NCBI GenBank assembly: GCA_965262425.1
Contig: OZ253536.1
Location: forward strand, 4,588,001-4,652,000
Reading direction: 5' to 3'
Source: CAZOZZ01 sp965262425
GTDB taxonomy: Bacteria; Acidobacteriota; Terriglobia; 20CM-2-55-15
DNA length: 64,000 bases
Shown: piece after piece, positions 27,318 through 37,168 of the stretch
How positions within the stretch are numbered: the first letter of the stretch is position 1
Layout: each line of letters starts with the position of its first letter
The notes under the pieces: generated by a model
The model's database searches: none
What the model saw: only the letters and a program-made list of their open reading frames with translations
What the model was told of the DNA's origin: nothing
Made by a program: the position numbers and the translations under genes

Positions 27318-29782
27318 GATGCTGTTCTCCTCATCTGAAATGGGGTGCTCTCGACGATTCCCAGAATGATGGATGACCACCGGTAATCGGCATCCTCGGC
27401 CCCACGCACAATTTTGCGGATGGCCGGGTGGTCGTAGTATTCGATCGTGCGGCCCAGGGCGTATGTCAGGAGCTTCTCAGTGAAAGTCTTGACGAAATCC
27501 TCCCGATGGGTCAACAAGAACTTCCGCAACCCCTCGATGCCCTCAATCTGGGAGCCATCGGCGAAAACACCGGTCGCATCGACCGGAATTCCGTCTCTTT
27601 CGGTGCGCCATCGACCGACCGCATCGAAATTCTCAAGCGCGAATCCGACCGGGTCTATTCTAACGTGACAGACCGCACACGCCGGGTTTGAACGGTGAAG
27701 CGCCATCTGCTCTTTCATCGAACGGAGCTGGCCATCCTCACGCTTCGGCTCGAGTGCCGGCACTGATGGTGGCGGTGGCGGCGGTGGCATACCCAGTATA
27801 TTTTCGAGCAGCCAGACCCCTCGAACTACCGGCGACGTACGGTCGGGATAAGACGTCACCATCAGGATGCTTCCCTGGCCCAGAAGACCGCCACGCTCCG
27901 TCCCGTCCAACGTCACCCGCCGAAACCGTTCCCCGTAAACTCCCGGTATCTCGTAGTGCCGCGCCAGCCGTTCGTTGACGAACGTATAGTCCGCGCTGAG
28001 CATCTCGACGACGCTCCGATCCTCTCGCAACTGGCTGTCGAGGAACAGGGCCGTTTCCTCGAGAAAGGCATGGCGCAGGTTTTCGTCGAAAAGGTCAAAG
28101 CGGGAAGGGTCCGGCTGCCATGCATGGACTCTCCGGACGGTCAGCCACTGGCCGGCGAAATTGTCCACCAGTGCTTTCGACCGGGGGTCGTCCAGCATGC
28201 GACGGACCTGACGCTCGAGGATGCCCGGGTCCCTGAGCTCACCACGAACGGCCACTTCCAGGAGCTCTTCATCGGGAATGCTGCTCCAGAGGAAGAACGC
28301 CAGGCGGGACGCCAGTTCGACATGGTTGACCTGGTAGACCGTGCCCGTCGCCACATCGGGCGGATCGTGTTCGATGCGGTACAGAAAGTTGAAGCTTACC
28401 AGGAGCCTCTCGATCGCCTTCTGTATTCCAGAATCGAAGTTCATCCTCCTCCGCCCGGTCTGGTAAAAGCCGAGCAGGGTTTCGACTTCTTCCCCGGTGA
28501 CCGGCCGGCGATATGCACGACGGGCGAGTCGGGAGAGAATCGTTCTTGCGCAGGGGTCTTCTTCTTCGGCGCTCGTGGGCCGGCACACAAACACCGCCCG
28601 GCGGCTCGGAGTGTCCCCCGGTCCCCCGGAGAGATACGGCCCGCCGATGTCGACGCTCGACACCGCGGCGTTGTCGTCGTACAGCTCATCGAAGTGGCGG
28701 CCGAAAGTCCTCATCCCGTAGCGCGGCTGAAGAAACCCTTCATCTTCCCATGGGGTGTCGACGAACGAAACTCCGAGGGTTCGCGTACCAGCCTCAACCG
28801 AAACACGGGCATTCAGGCCCGCGTCCGCCTCATGCATGTACTGTTCCCATTCCAGATCCCCGACGATTTCTCCCGTCCACGTCAACGGTCCGGCCAGACC
28901 CGGCGCCTGGCCGCCCACCGTGAATCGGCGAACGCGTTTGCCGTCGATACGGATGTCGATCTGCTGCGGGGAGCCCATTCCCATGATGTAATCGTAAGCC
29001 TGACGACGCAGGCGCACCCGGACGACGTATTCGCCATCGAGAGGAAAGTGGTGGCGAATAGCCACGCCGCCGCGAGACCCGAATGGCAGGTCTTCGCTGA
29101 CCCGGACGTCTTGATCCAGAACCTCGGAAACCGGGTACTGTCTGAAGCTGGGAACGGTGCCCATCGTCGGGTCTCCGACGGCGAGCCGGCTGACCTTGCG
29201 GGCTGCCGACATGTAGCGTTCCAGGTGCGCCGGGGAGAGTTGGAGATTCGCCGCAATGTTGTCAAAGCCCGCTTCAGCCTCGTCGGGCAACAGTAGCGAG
29301 TTCCCGTCGACCTCGAGTGCGAGCAGATCCCGGACTGCGTTGGCGTATTCAGTTTGATTCAAGCGGTGGATGCCGATCCTTCCCGGGTCGGGGTTTGATG
29401 CGGCCCGACGATTCAGTGCGGTTTCCAACCATGCAACGAACTCGGTGGACGCTGCCTCATCGGGCCTCGGCATCCCCGAAGGCGGCATTTGACCCGTGTG
29501 AACCTTGTGTAGAACCTTCTCCCACAACTCGGCGTTCGGGCCCACCTGCTCGACGTCGATTCCGTCCAGCGCGAGCCCGGCTGTCAGGAGCTCCTGGTTG
29601 TGGCAGATGACGCACTCGGCGTCGATGAATTCCCGTTGCGGCAAAACGGCCTGCTCGACGCCGTTCGAGCCCATTTCAAGGGGTGCTCGGGGGCTTGTTT
29701 CCGTGATCATCGCACCTCTGTAGCCGACCACGAGTGGAACAAACAAAACCGACAGCCGAAGAACTCTTGTCACCTTATGCAT
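27314..29782 (-). CDS. DUF1592-family multidomain cytochrome-like protein (left module)
   Basis: A protein of 822 residues. After an N-terminal signal comes a PSCyt1-like haem motif, CVICH (residues 57-61). The order is then DUF1587 (RIGIHRLNQTEYANAVRDLL), DUF1595, DUF1592 (LASRLAFFLWSSIPDEELLE), DUF1588 (ERLARHYEI..., TSYPDRTSPVVRGVWLLE) and DUF1585 at the C-terminus. A CAVCH motif lies near residue 700. Two CxxCH motifs imply covalent haem and an extracytoplasmic redox role. The biochemical reaction of the family is not known. It is the first gene of the leftward operon and is divergent from its paralogue at 30096. Confidence 0.9.
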   Translation of the reverse strand: MHKVTRVLRLSVLFVPLVVGYRGAMITETSPRAPLEMGSNGVEQAVLPQREFIDAECVICHNQELLTAGLALDGIDVEQVGPNAELWEKVLHKVHTGQMPPSGMPRPDEAASTEFVAWLETALNRRAASNPDPGRIGIHRLNQTEYANAVRDLLALEVDGNSLLLPDEAEAGFDNIAANLQLSPAHLERYMSAARKVSRLAVGDPTMGTVPSFRQYPVSEVLDQDVRVSEDLPFGSRGGVAIRHHFPLDGEYVVRVRLRRQAYDYIMGMGSPQQIDIRIDGKRVRRFTVGGQAPGLAGPLTWTGEIVGDLEWEQYMHEADAGLNARVSVEAGTRTLGVSFVDTPWEDEGFLQPRYGMRTFGRHFDELYDDNAAVSSVDIGGPYLSGGPGDTPSRRAVFVCRPTSAEEEDPCARTILSRLARRAYRRPVTGEEVETLLGFYQTGRRRMNFDSGIQKAIERLLVSFNFLYRIEHDPPDVATGTVYQVNHVELASRLAFFLWSSIPDEELLEVAVRGELRDPGILERQVRRMLDDPRSKALVDNFAGQWLTVRRVHAWQPDPSRFDLFDENLRHAFLEETALFLDSQLREDRSVVEMLSADYTFVNERLARHYEIPGVYGERFRRVTLDGTERGGLLGQGSILMVTSYPDRTSPVVRGVWLLENILGMPPPPPPPSVPALEPKREDGQLRSMKEQMALHRSNPACAVCHVRIDPVGFALENFDAVGRWRTERDGIPVDATGVFADGSQIEGIEGLRKFLLTHREDFVKTFTEKLLTYALGRTIEYYDHPAIRKIVRGAEDADYRWSSIILGIVESTPFQMRRTAS

Positions 29783-30095
29783 CTGAAACCTTATGCAGTG
29801 TGGGCCCGATCAGCCGATTGCCGAGCTGGTGGATATACCCAAAAGTAAGCCGATAGGAGCGAGTATACGAATCCGATCTATATGAGTCAATTGAACTTTC
29901 CCTGGGAGCGCAGGTCTTCATGTAGTCGAAAAAGGCGTCAGAGAAAGTTGGGGTTGTCCTACCGAAAGTCTCAGGCCGGAGTTCCACGAATCCTTGAAAA
30001 AACCGCCTCGGCCCTAAAAGATGTTTCTCACTGCCCTATAATGATGGTAAATAGTTGAAAGTAATTATAAAAGAGGCAGGAGAGGTTTGCTTTCT
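29783..30095. promoter_or_regulatory. Divergent intergenic region between the two DUF1592 modules
   Basis: This region of 313 bases contains no gene on either strand and must hold the promoters for both modules. A consensus -10 hexamer TATAAT lies at 30037-30042, 54 bases before the right-hand ATG. No good -35 is seen at the usual distance; TTGAAA at 29995-30000 is too far away. The right-hand gene has GGCAGGAGAGG (30076-30086) as its ribosome binding site. No clear operator palindrome was found. Confidence 0.5.
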
Positions 30096-32510
30096 ATGAA
30101 GGTTGTACACGTTTGTATCAGTTTGTTGATCCCAGCGGGGATGATGTTCCTTCCCGGCGAAGTTTTGGGTCAGGGCAGCGTCGATCCAGGGTTGGTGGAA
30201 TCCCGTCAGGCGCTCGTCGATCAGTACTGCGTCCTCTGTCACGACGACGGTGCGGAATCCGGTGGCTTCGCCTGGAGCTCGATAGATCTGGCGCATCCCG
30301 AGCAGAACTCTGAACTTGCCGAAAAGATGATTCGGAAAATACGTTCGGGCTTGATGCCGCCGGCGGGCGCTCCGCGGGCCGCTATCGAGACCATGAATGC
30401 GTTTGCCGCGGGTCTGGAAGCGCAGATCGATCAGGCGGCTGTGACTGAGCCGTATGTGAGGTCGCCGGAACTGCACCGGATGAACAGGACGGAATACCAG
30501 AACGCAGTGCGCGATCTCCTCGGCATTTACGTGGATGTCGGTGAGCTTCTGCCGCCCGACGCCCGCACTTCGTCTGGTGTCGCCGGCGGTGGCTTCGACA
30601 ATATGTCCGAAGCGCTCACGATCACGCCGACGCTCATGGGAGCTTACGTACGAGCGGCCGATAAGATCAGTCGAGACGTATTCGGTGATCCTGACGCGGA
30701 TACGGGGATGAAGACGTACAAGGTTTCCAGGTTGCAGAACCAGATGCGCCACGTTCCCGGCACCCCGGTTGGTACGCGCGGCGGGGTTTCCGTGCTTCAC
30801 ACTTTTCCCGCGGACGGGGAGTACACCTTCGAAGCGACCCCCTTTTACTACTACACCGAACTAGTAATCGGATCGTCGCTACCAGTTGAGATGCAGGGCC
30901 AGCAACTGGAAATCTCGGTGGACGGAGAACCGCTCGCTGTCCTTACGATCGACCCGGACGTCAAAGAAAGCGCCGCCGACTACAGCACGCCTCCGGTCTT
31001 TGTCAAAGCAGGTCAGCGGCGGCTTTCAGCGGCGTTTATCTCGAAGTTCGACGGGCCGGTTCAGGATCACAATCGCCTTGTTGAATACACGATCATGGAC
31101 ACGACCATCTCGACGATACCCGAGATGACGGATTTGCCCCATCTGCAGGCTCTGGCGGTGACGGGTCCATTCAATCCGGCCGGAGTATCGGACAACGCCG
31201 CCCGGACGAAGGTATTTACCTGCCGCCCCGAGACACCTGCCGAGAATGAAGGTTGTGCCACCCGGATCATCTCGAGGTTGGCCGGCCAGGCGTTCCGTCG
31301 ACCGGCGACCGATGAAGATCTCGAAAGCCTGATGGAGTTCTACCGGCGCGGTGAAGAGGACGGAGGATTCGACGAAGGAGTCCGCGCCGCTGTTCAGGTC
31401 ATCCTGGCGAAGCCGGAATTCATCTTCCGTTTCGAGAAGAAACCCGCCGACGCGGAGCCGGGACGATACTACCGGATCTCAGATCTCGAACTGGCGTCAC
31501 GGCTTGCCTACTTTCTCTGGAGCACCATTCCGGATGGAGAGCTTGTCGAAATTGCCAACCAGGGGAGGCTACAGGATCCCGCCATCCTCGAACAACAAGT
31601 GAAGCGAATGCTCGGCGATCGCCGGGCGGAGTCTCTCGCCACCAACTTTGCAAGCCAATGGTTGCGTCTGACGGGATTGAAGGACAAGGCCCCCGAGTCG
31701 TTGCTGTACCCCGATTTCACCAGGCAGTTAGCGGGTTCGATGCGGCGCGAAATCGAGCTCCTGTTCGACGACATCGTCAGAAAGAACCGAAGCGTCCTCG
31801 ATCTCCTGACGGCGGATGACACGTTCCTCGATGAAACGCTTGCCCGGCATTATGGTGTGAGAGAGGTGATCGGAACCGGCTTCAAGCATGTGAACCTGAC
31901 GGATCCGGCAAGGTTTGGACTGTTGGGCAAAGCCGGAATCCTGACATTGACCTCATTCGCAAACCGAACCTCTCCAGTGTCGCGCGGCAAATACGTGCTG
32001 GAAGTTCTGCTGGGCATCTCGCCACCCCTTCCGCCGCCATCCGTGCCTGCTTTGGAAGAGCAGGTGGATAACCAGGAGATCCTCACGGTCCGTCAGCGTA
32101 TGGAACGGCATCGGTCCAACCCGGCGTGTGCGTCATGCCATAGAATCGTGGATCCCATTGGAATGGCACTGGAGAATTTCGACGCGATCGGAGTGTGGCG
32201 CGCCAGGGATGGTGGAATCCCGATAGATCCCACCGGCGAGATGTATGATGGATTCAAGCTGGATGGACCTGCCGGCCTTCGGGCGGCCGTCTTGAATAGG
32301 ACGGAGGCATTCCTGGGGACCTTTACCGAGAATCTACTGACATACGGTGTCGGGCGGGTCCTGGATTACCGGGACATGCCGACCGTCCGAACGATTGCGG
32401 GAGAGGCGGCGCGAGACGATAACCGTTTCTCTGCGTTCATCATGGGGGTCGTCCGCAGTGCCCCGTTCCAGATGCGAAGCGTCAGTTCTATGGTGGTCGA
32501 CCGAAATTGA
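30096..32510 (+). CDS. DUF1592-family multidomain cytochrome-like protein (right module)
   Basis: A protein of 804 residues, paralogous to 27314-29782 with the same domain order. A signal peptide is followed by CVLCH (residues 45-49), DUF1587 (ELHRMNRTEYQNAVRDLLGI), DUF1595, DUF1592 (LASRLAYFLWSTIPDGELVE), DUF1588 (TSPVSRGKYVLEVLLG), a CASCH motif and DUF1585 (FTENLLTYGVGR). The ATG at 30096 follows a GGAGAGG ribosome binding site; an upstream TTG is less likely. The DUF1552 gene follows after 38 bases. The two copies are well diverged in the middle but retain all motifs. Confidence 0.9.
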   Translation: MKVVHVCISLLIPAGMMFLPGEVLGQGSVDPGLVESRQALVDQYCVLCHDDGAESGGFAWSSIDLAHPEQNSELAEKMIRKIRSGLMPPAGAPRAAIETMNAFAAGLEAQIDQAAVTEPYVRSPELHRMNRTEYQNAVRDLLGIYVDVGELLPPDARTSSGVAGGGFDNMSEALTITPTLMGAYVRAADKISRDVFGDPDADTGMKTYKVSRLQNQMRHVPGTPVGTRGGVSVLHTFPADGEYTFEATPFYYYTELVIGSSLPVEMQGQQLEISVDGEPLAVLTIDPDVKESAADYSTPPVFVKAGQRRLSAAFISKFDGPVQDHNRLVEYTIMDTTISTIPEMTDLPHLQALAVTGPFNPAGVSDNAARTKVFTCRPETPAENEGCATRIISRLAGQAFRRPATDEDLESLMEFYRRGEEDGGFDEGVRAAVQVILAKPEFIFRFEKKPADAEPGRYYRISDLELASRLAYFLWSTIPDGELVEIANQGRLQDPAILEQQVKRMLGDRRAESLATNFASQWLRLTGLKDKAPESLLYPDFTRQLAGSMRREIELLFDDIVRKNRSVLDLLTADDTFLDETLARHYGVREVIGTGFKHVNLTDPARFGLLGKAGILTLTSFANRTSPVSRGKYVLEVLLGISPPLPPPSVPALEEQVDNQEILTVRQRMERHRSNPACASCHRIVDPIGMALENFDAIGVWRARDGGIPIDPTGEMYDGFKLDGPAGLRAAVLNRTEAFLGTFTENLLTYGVGRVLDYRDMPTVRTIAGEAARDDNRFSAFIMGVVRSAPFQMRSVSSMVVDRN

Positions 32511-32548
32511 TCTCTTAAATTCATCTCTTACGAGGAGAGCCAAAGCCA

Positions 32549-33919
32549 ATGTTTCTTACGAAGAAGAATATATCCCGACGCACGGTTCTTCGTGGTCTGG
32601 GATCCGTCGTCGCACTGCCGTTCCTCGAGGCAATGGTGCCGGCCCAGACGCCGCTCGGTAACACGGCGGCTACGCCGAAGAGCCGCTTTGCCGCAATTGA
32701 AGTGGTACACGGTTGTGCGGGTAGCACGCCGCATGGCAACGACCTTGGTCTTTGGAGACCGCTTACCGAAGGCGCCGATTTCGAGTTCGGCAGGATCGTG
32801 GAACCTCTGGAGCCGTTTCGAGATCACATCACCATCGTCTCCAACACCGATTGCGGCGGCGCCGACTCCATGGTTCCCGAGGAAGTCGGTGCGGACCACT
32901 TCCGGAACGCGGCGGTCTTCCTGACGGCGGCTCACCCGAAGCAGACGGTGGGTGCGGACGTCTATTGCGGCACGTCGATCGACCAGATCTATGCCGAGAA
33001 GCACGGGCAGGACACACCGGTGCCATCGATTCAATTGTGTACCGAGGTGATGGACGCGTCTGGATCATGCGCGTACAAGTACAGTTGCGTCTACATGGAC
33101 ACCATCAGCTGGTCTTCGCCGACGACTCCGCTTCCGATGGTTTACAACCCCAGAGCCGCGTTCGAGGAGATTTTTGGACTCGGCGGGTCAGCCGAGGAGC
33201 GTGTCAAGCGCCAGCAGATGAATCGGAGCATCCTGGACAGCATCAATCACGACGTCGCCCGGCTCAAGAAAGACCTCGATGTCCGGGATAACAGTCGACT
33301 CGATGATTACCTCGACAGCGTGCGCGAGATAGAGCGGCGGATACAGGCGATCGAGGCGCACAACTCGAGTGGAGCGGAAAGGGAAGCCCCGGAGGCTCCG
33401 GTCGGCGTGCCCGATTCCTGGGATGAGTGGGTGAAGCTCATGATGGATCTGAAGGTAGCCGCCTTCTCCGCAAACGTCACGCGGGTGTCGGCTTTGAAGC
33501 TGGGCCGCGACGTTTCCGACCGTGTGTTCCCGGAAAGTGGAGTAGACACACCGTTCCATTCCGCTTCGCATCACGGCGAAACGGACGATGGCATTGAGAA
33601 ATACGCCGAGATCAATCGCTACCACATCAGTCTGGTGGCATACTTCCTGGAGCGGCTGAAAAACACGCCCGATGGCGACGGCAACCTGCTGGATCATTCT
33701 CTCGTGCTTTACGGCAGCGCTATGGGTGACTCGCACGTGCATGCGCACAAGATGGTGCCGACACTGCTGGCGGGCCATGCAAGCGGCAGCGTGCAAGGCA
33801 ACCTGCATGTTAAGGAAGAGTCCGGCACACCGCAGGCGAACGTCCTGTTAACGATCATGCACAAACTTGGCGTCGACATGACTGAAGTCGGAGACAGCAC
33901 CGGCACTGTTTCGATCTGA
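32549..33919 (+). CDS. DUF1552 protein, Tat-exported (right module)
   Basis: A protein of 456 residues. The N-terminus (KKNISRRTVLRGLGSVVALPFLEA) is a Tat signal very like that of the left module. The DUF1552 body has IVEPLEPFRDHITIVSNTD, GADHFRNAAVFLTAAHPKQ, GTSIDQIYAE and the C-terminal LYGSAMGDSHVHAHKMVPTLLAG. CGGADS, CTEV and SCAYKYSC show that it has more cysteines than the left copy. The ribosome binding site GAGGAGAG lies upstream of the ATG. It probably acts with the adjacent DUF1592 protein. Function unknown. Confidence 0.89.
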   Translation: MFLTKKNISRRTVLRGLGSVVALPFLEAMVPAQTPLGNTAATPKSRFAAIEVVHGCAGSTPHGNDLGLWRPLTEGADFEFGRIVEPLEPFRDHITIVSNTDCGGADSMVPEEVGADHFRNAAVFLTAAHPKQTVGADVYCGTSIDQIYAEKHGQDTPVPSIQLCTEVMDASGSCAYKYSCVYMDTISWSSPTTPLPMVYNPRAAFEEIFGLGGSAEERVKRQQMNRSILDSINHDVARLKKDLDVRDNSRLDDYLDSVREIERRIQAIEAHNSSGAEREAPEAPVGVPDSWDEWVKLMMDLKVAAFSANVTRVSALKLGRDVSDRVFPESGVDTPFHSASHHGETDDGIEKYAEINRYHISLVAYFLERLKNTPDGDGNLLDHSLVLYGSAMGDSHVHAHKMVPTLLAGHASGSVQGNLHVKEESGTPQANVLLTIMHKLGVDMTEVGDSTGTVSI

Positions 33920-33934
33920 ACGGGGAGCGAACTA

Positions 33935-35548
33935 ATGATGAGCATGAGAACAATCGAGAGCCGATTTGGATACATTCTGGTCGGACTGTTACTGGTGACT
34001 ACTGTGGCGTGGAGCGCCCCGGCGGACGCGCGACTCTCATTGGCCGCGATGGAAGGCGACATCGAGACGGTACGGGCGCTGATCGACCAGGGTGTCGACG
34101 TCAACGCCCCCCAGGGCGATGGAACCAGCGCCCTTCACTGGGCCGCGTCACGAAATGACCTGGCGATGACGGAGTTGCTGCTTGAAGCGGGAGCCGACGT
34201 CAGCGCCCGGACCCGGTTGGGTGAAATGACGCCGTTGTTCATGGCCGCCAGGAGTGGAAACGCGTCGATTATCGAGGCGTTGGCGGAGGCCAGCGCAGAT
34301 GCCACGTCGGCTTCGACGATCGGGACGACCGCGCTGATGTTGGCCGCCGGTTCCGGTAGCGCGGATGCCGTTCGAGCCTTGTTGAATGCCGGTGCTTCGG
34401 TTAACGCGAAGGACACCAATCAGGGACAGACGGCGCTGATGTTCGCCGCAGCCAGTGGTCGCGAGGATGTCATTCGAGTGTTGGCTGAGAACGGCGCGGA
34501 CCTCGACGCGGCATCGATCGTGCCAACCCGGCGTAAGCCGCCCAGTCGTGCAGACGGCAATACGGCCGCGCCAAGGCGAGGTCGGGGTGGCCCCCCGAAG
34601 CCTTTGGCTCTGGGTGGACTGACAGCGATGCATTTCGCCGCTAGAGAAGGGCACCTGGATGCCGTCCGTTCATTGGTCGAATCCGGCGCCGATCTGAACG
34701 TCCGAACGGCCTCAGACGCCATGAGTACGTTAACTCTCGCCATCGTTAACGGCCGTTTGGAAATGGCGAAATACCTGCTCGAACAAGGCGCCGATCCGAA
34801 TCAGTCCAGCACCGAAGGCGCCACGGCCCTGTTTGCGACCGTGGACATCAGGTGGGCGCCCAGGGGCTGGTATCCGTCGCCAAAACTCGACAATGAGGAA
34901 GTTGATTATCTCGATCTGATGAAGATGCTCGTGGATCATGGTGCCGACATCGATGCGCGGATGAAAGGACGCATGTGGATGAGGATCGTTGGCCCAGGCG
35001 GTGGAACGGCGTATGACGGCGACACCGCGTTCCTGCGGGCTGCCGAGGCGAACGATGTGGAAGCCATGCGGTTTTTGCTTTCTCACGGTGCCAACCCTTC
35101 AATCACGACGTCGATGGGTGTGAACGCGCTCTTGCTCGCTTCAGGCTGGGGCGACCAGCCGTCCCAGGGGCGTCACGTTGCTCCCGAAGCGCGGCTGGCC
35201 GCGGTCCGATTCCTCGTAGAGGAAGCGGGGCTGGACGTGAAATCGACAGACAAAGATGGATTTACGCCGCTCCACGGCGCTGCCCTGGTTGGTGACAAGG
35301 ATGTGATCACTTACTTTGTGGCCCGGGGTGGTGACGTTGCGACGCGAGCCAACGTATCTGCCAGCGCCTACTCTCTGAACGGGAATGCGGCGAAGCCGGG
35401 AACCGGAGAAACGGTCGCCGATATTGCGAACGGTCCACTGGAAAAGACGTTGGTGTTCCCGGAAGTCATTGATCTTCTGGTAAGCCTGGGGTCGGACTTC
35501 TCAGACAACTGTCGGGCAGCCCTGTGCATCAACAAATCGAGGCCCTGA
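33935..35548 (+). CDS. Exported ankyrin-repeat protein (right module)
   Basis: A protein of 537 residues with an N-terminal signal (GYILVGLLLVTTVAWSAPADA). Nine or more ankyrin repeats follow, for example DGTSALHWAASRNDLAMTELLLEAGADVSA and DGFTPLHGAALVGDKDVITYFVARGGDV. A basic linker (RRKPPSRADG...RRGRGGPPK) lies near residue 200. It starts 15 bases after the DUF1552 stop, with GGGGAG upstream. It is paralogous to 24383-25927, but the C-terminus has a distinct tail with two cysteines (NCRAALC). Confidence 0.9.
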   Translation: MMSMRTIESRFGYILVGLLLVTTVAWSAPADARLSLAAMEGDIETVRALIDQGVDVNAPQGDGTSALHWAASRNDLAMTELLLEAGADVSARTRLGEMTPLFMAARSGNASIIEALAEASADATSASTIGTTALMLAAGSGSADAVRALLNAGASVNAKDTNQGQTALMFAAASGREDVIRVLAENGADLDAASIVPTRRKPPSRADGNTAAPRRGRGGPPKPLALGGLTAMHFAAREGHLDAVRSLVESGADLNVRTASDAMSTLTLAIVNGRLEMAKYLLEQGADPNQSSTEGATALFATVDIRWAPRGWYPSPKLDNEEVDYLDLMKMLVDHGADIDARMKGRMWMRIVGPGGGTAYDGDTAFLRAAEANDVEAMRFLLSHGANPSITTSMGVNALLLASGWGDQPSQGRHVAPEARLAAVRFLVEEAGLDVKSTDKDGFTPLHGAALVGDKDVITYFVARGGDVATRANVSASAYSLNGNAAKPGTGETVADIANGPLEKTLVFPEVIDLLVSLGSDFSDNCRAALCINKSRP

Positions 35549-35611
35549 GGATACGACCTAACAAGCGCCTCTAGGCACGGTTGCTCGACTCTGGCTCTAA
35601 ACCCAAGGCGT

Positions 35612-37024
35612 CTAGCTCGATCTGTGTGTGGGCAGATCCCTCATCCAAACCCGGCCCAGCATCAATGCCAGAGCAGCCAGGATGCCCATCGCGTAAGGCG
35701 TCAGTACCCCGATTCCGGCTCCGTCCGTCGCCAGGTATACCGCGATCGTCGTCAGGACAGAACCTGCGATCGTCCAGATCGCCGAGCGAGCCCGGGGTAC
35801 CCGCGAATACAGGCCCGCGATCGTTGGAACGAACAGCGCCACCGCCATCAGCCCATAGAAGATCTCCAGCGCGGAAATTATTGACGGCAACCGGACCGCG
35901 AGCAGAATCGCGAAGATTGCGCCGGCTATCGCCGCAATCCGGCTGACCTGCAAGAGTCTTTTCTCGTCCGCGCCCGGATTGAGGAAATTCTTGTACAGAT
36001 CGATGCTGAGCGAACTCGACAGCATCAGCAATATGGCATCGCATGTACTGATTTCGGCCGACAGGACGGCGGCAAGCGCCAGCAAGCCCACCGATCCGGG
36101 CAGCAGCTCCACAAGCACGGTTCCCATCGCGTGGTCGGGGTTGGCCAGGTCGGGAAAATTCGCGTATGCGATCATTCCGATGATCGCGGGCACGAACGCG
36201 AACAGCAGGAGACAGATCGCGTTCAGGTTGATCCCCACACGGACCGCTCGTTCATCACGTCCACCGTAGAGCTTCTGAATCAATCCGGGCGAGACGATGA
36301 AGGCCGGCACGAGAATGACCAGGTATCGAAGCGCCCCGGAAAATCCCAGGCCTGTCATGCTCATGTACCCGGGTTCACGAGAGGCAGACAACGTTTCGGC
36401 CACCGCGCTCCACCCACCGCTGGCGTTTAACGCGAAGGGTATCGCGAGAAGAAATCCGGCCATCATGATCACCAACTGAACGGCGTTCACCCGCGCCGCG
36501 GCCCAGAGTCCGCCTGCCGAAAAATACGCCATCACGATCAGGCCGCCCGCCAGTGCGCTTTGCCACCTTGGAAGGCCGGCAACGATTTCCAGGATCGTCG
36601 CGATGGCGATCAACTGGCCGGCAAGAATGGCCAGAGTGCCCAGCCAGAGCAGACTGGCGATGGTGCCGCGAACCGCACGATTGTAGCGATGGTCCAGGTA
36701 ATCACCCATCGTCTGGAAATCGTACCGTTTGGCTAGCCTCCATATCTTTGGCCCGACCAGGTTCGCCAGAAGAAGGGACCCGATCCCCGCCGAGCCAACC
36801 CACCACCATGCCGACATGCCCAGTTCGAATCCGATGCTCGCCGCTCCGACGGTCGTCCCTGCCCCGAGGTTTGCAGCAAGAAAAGTCGTGAACATGAGGC
36901 CCGGTCCAAGACTGCGTCCCGCAACCAGAAAGTCCGATGCGCCCCGCACGCGTCGCGACACGAACAGGCCCAGCGCGATGATCCCAATGGAATAGAGAGC
37001 CAGGACGGCGAGTTGAAAGTTCAT
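35612..37024 (-). CDS. Sodium:solute symporter (SSS family)
   Basis: A membrane protein of 470 residues with about 13 hydrophobic segments. Motifs typical of the family are GRSLGPGLMFTTFLAANLGAGTTVG near the N-terminus, YDFQTMGDYLDHRYN after the third helix and LAAVLSAEISTCDAILLMLSS near the middle. It would import a small organic solute with Na+; the substrate cannot be assigned. It is not coupled to its neighbours: the ankyrin gene converges on it, and the cytochrome gene upstream has its own terminator. Confidence 0.88.
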   Translation of the reverse strand: MNFQLAVLALYSIGIIALGLFVSRRVRGASDFLVAGRSLGPGLMFTTFLAANLGAGTTVGAASIGFELGMSAWWWVGSAGIGSLLLANLVGPKIWRLAKRYDFQTMGDYLDHRYNRAVRGTIASLLWLGTLAILAGQLIAIATILEIVAGLPRWQSALAGGLIVMAYFSAGGLWAAARVNAVQLVIMMAGFLLAIPFALNASGGWSAVAETLSASREPGYMSMTGLGFSGALRYLVILVPAFIVSPGLIQKLYGGRDERAVRVGINLNAICLLLFAFVPAIIGMIAYANFPDLANPDHAMGTVLVELLPGSVGLLALAAVLSAEISTCDAILLMLSSSLSIDLYKNFLNPGADEKRLLQVSRIAAIAGAIFAILLAVRLPSIISALEIFYGLMAVALFVPTIAGLYSRVPRARSAIWTIAGSVLTTIAVYLATDGAGIGVLTPYAMGILAALALMLGRVWMRDLPTHRSS

Positions 37025-37030
37025 GTTGGG

Positions 37031-37057
37031 GAAGTGGTCAGTGATCAGTGGTCAGTG
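37031..37057. repeat. Dispersed GTGGTCAGTGGTCAG repeat (copy 3)
   Basis: gaagtggtcagtgatcagtg followed by gtcagtg lies between the symporter start and the cytochrome terminator. It is the reverse complement of the units at 8386 and 9965. Confidence 0.55.
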
Positions 37058-37111
37058 GACGGAGTCCGGATTCGGAGTTGGTCCATGTGCGTCCACTCGA
37101 CAATCCTGCCC

Positions 37112-37142
37112 AATAAAAAGGGGCGGCCTCTCGCCGCCCCCC
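37112..37142 (-). terminator. Rho-independent terminator of the cytochrome gene
   Basis: Perfect 8-bp stem GGGGCGGC (37120-37127) / GCCGCCCC (37133-37140) with a five-base loop. Read on the minus strand it is followed by TTTTT (37119-37115). It is 27 bases past the stop of the cytochrome-like gene. Confidence 0.8.
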
Positions 37143-37168
37143 TTGGTTCGTCAGTCCAGCCTCTTTTT

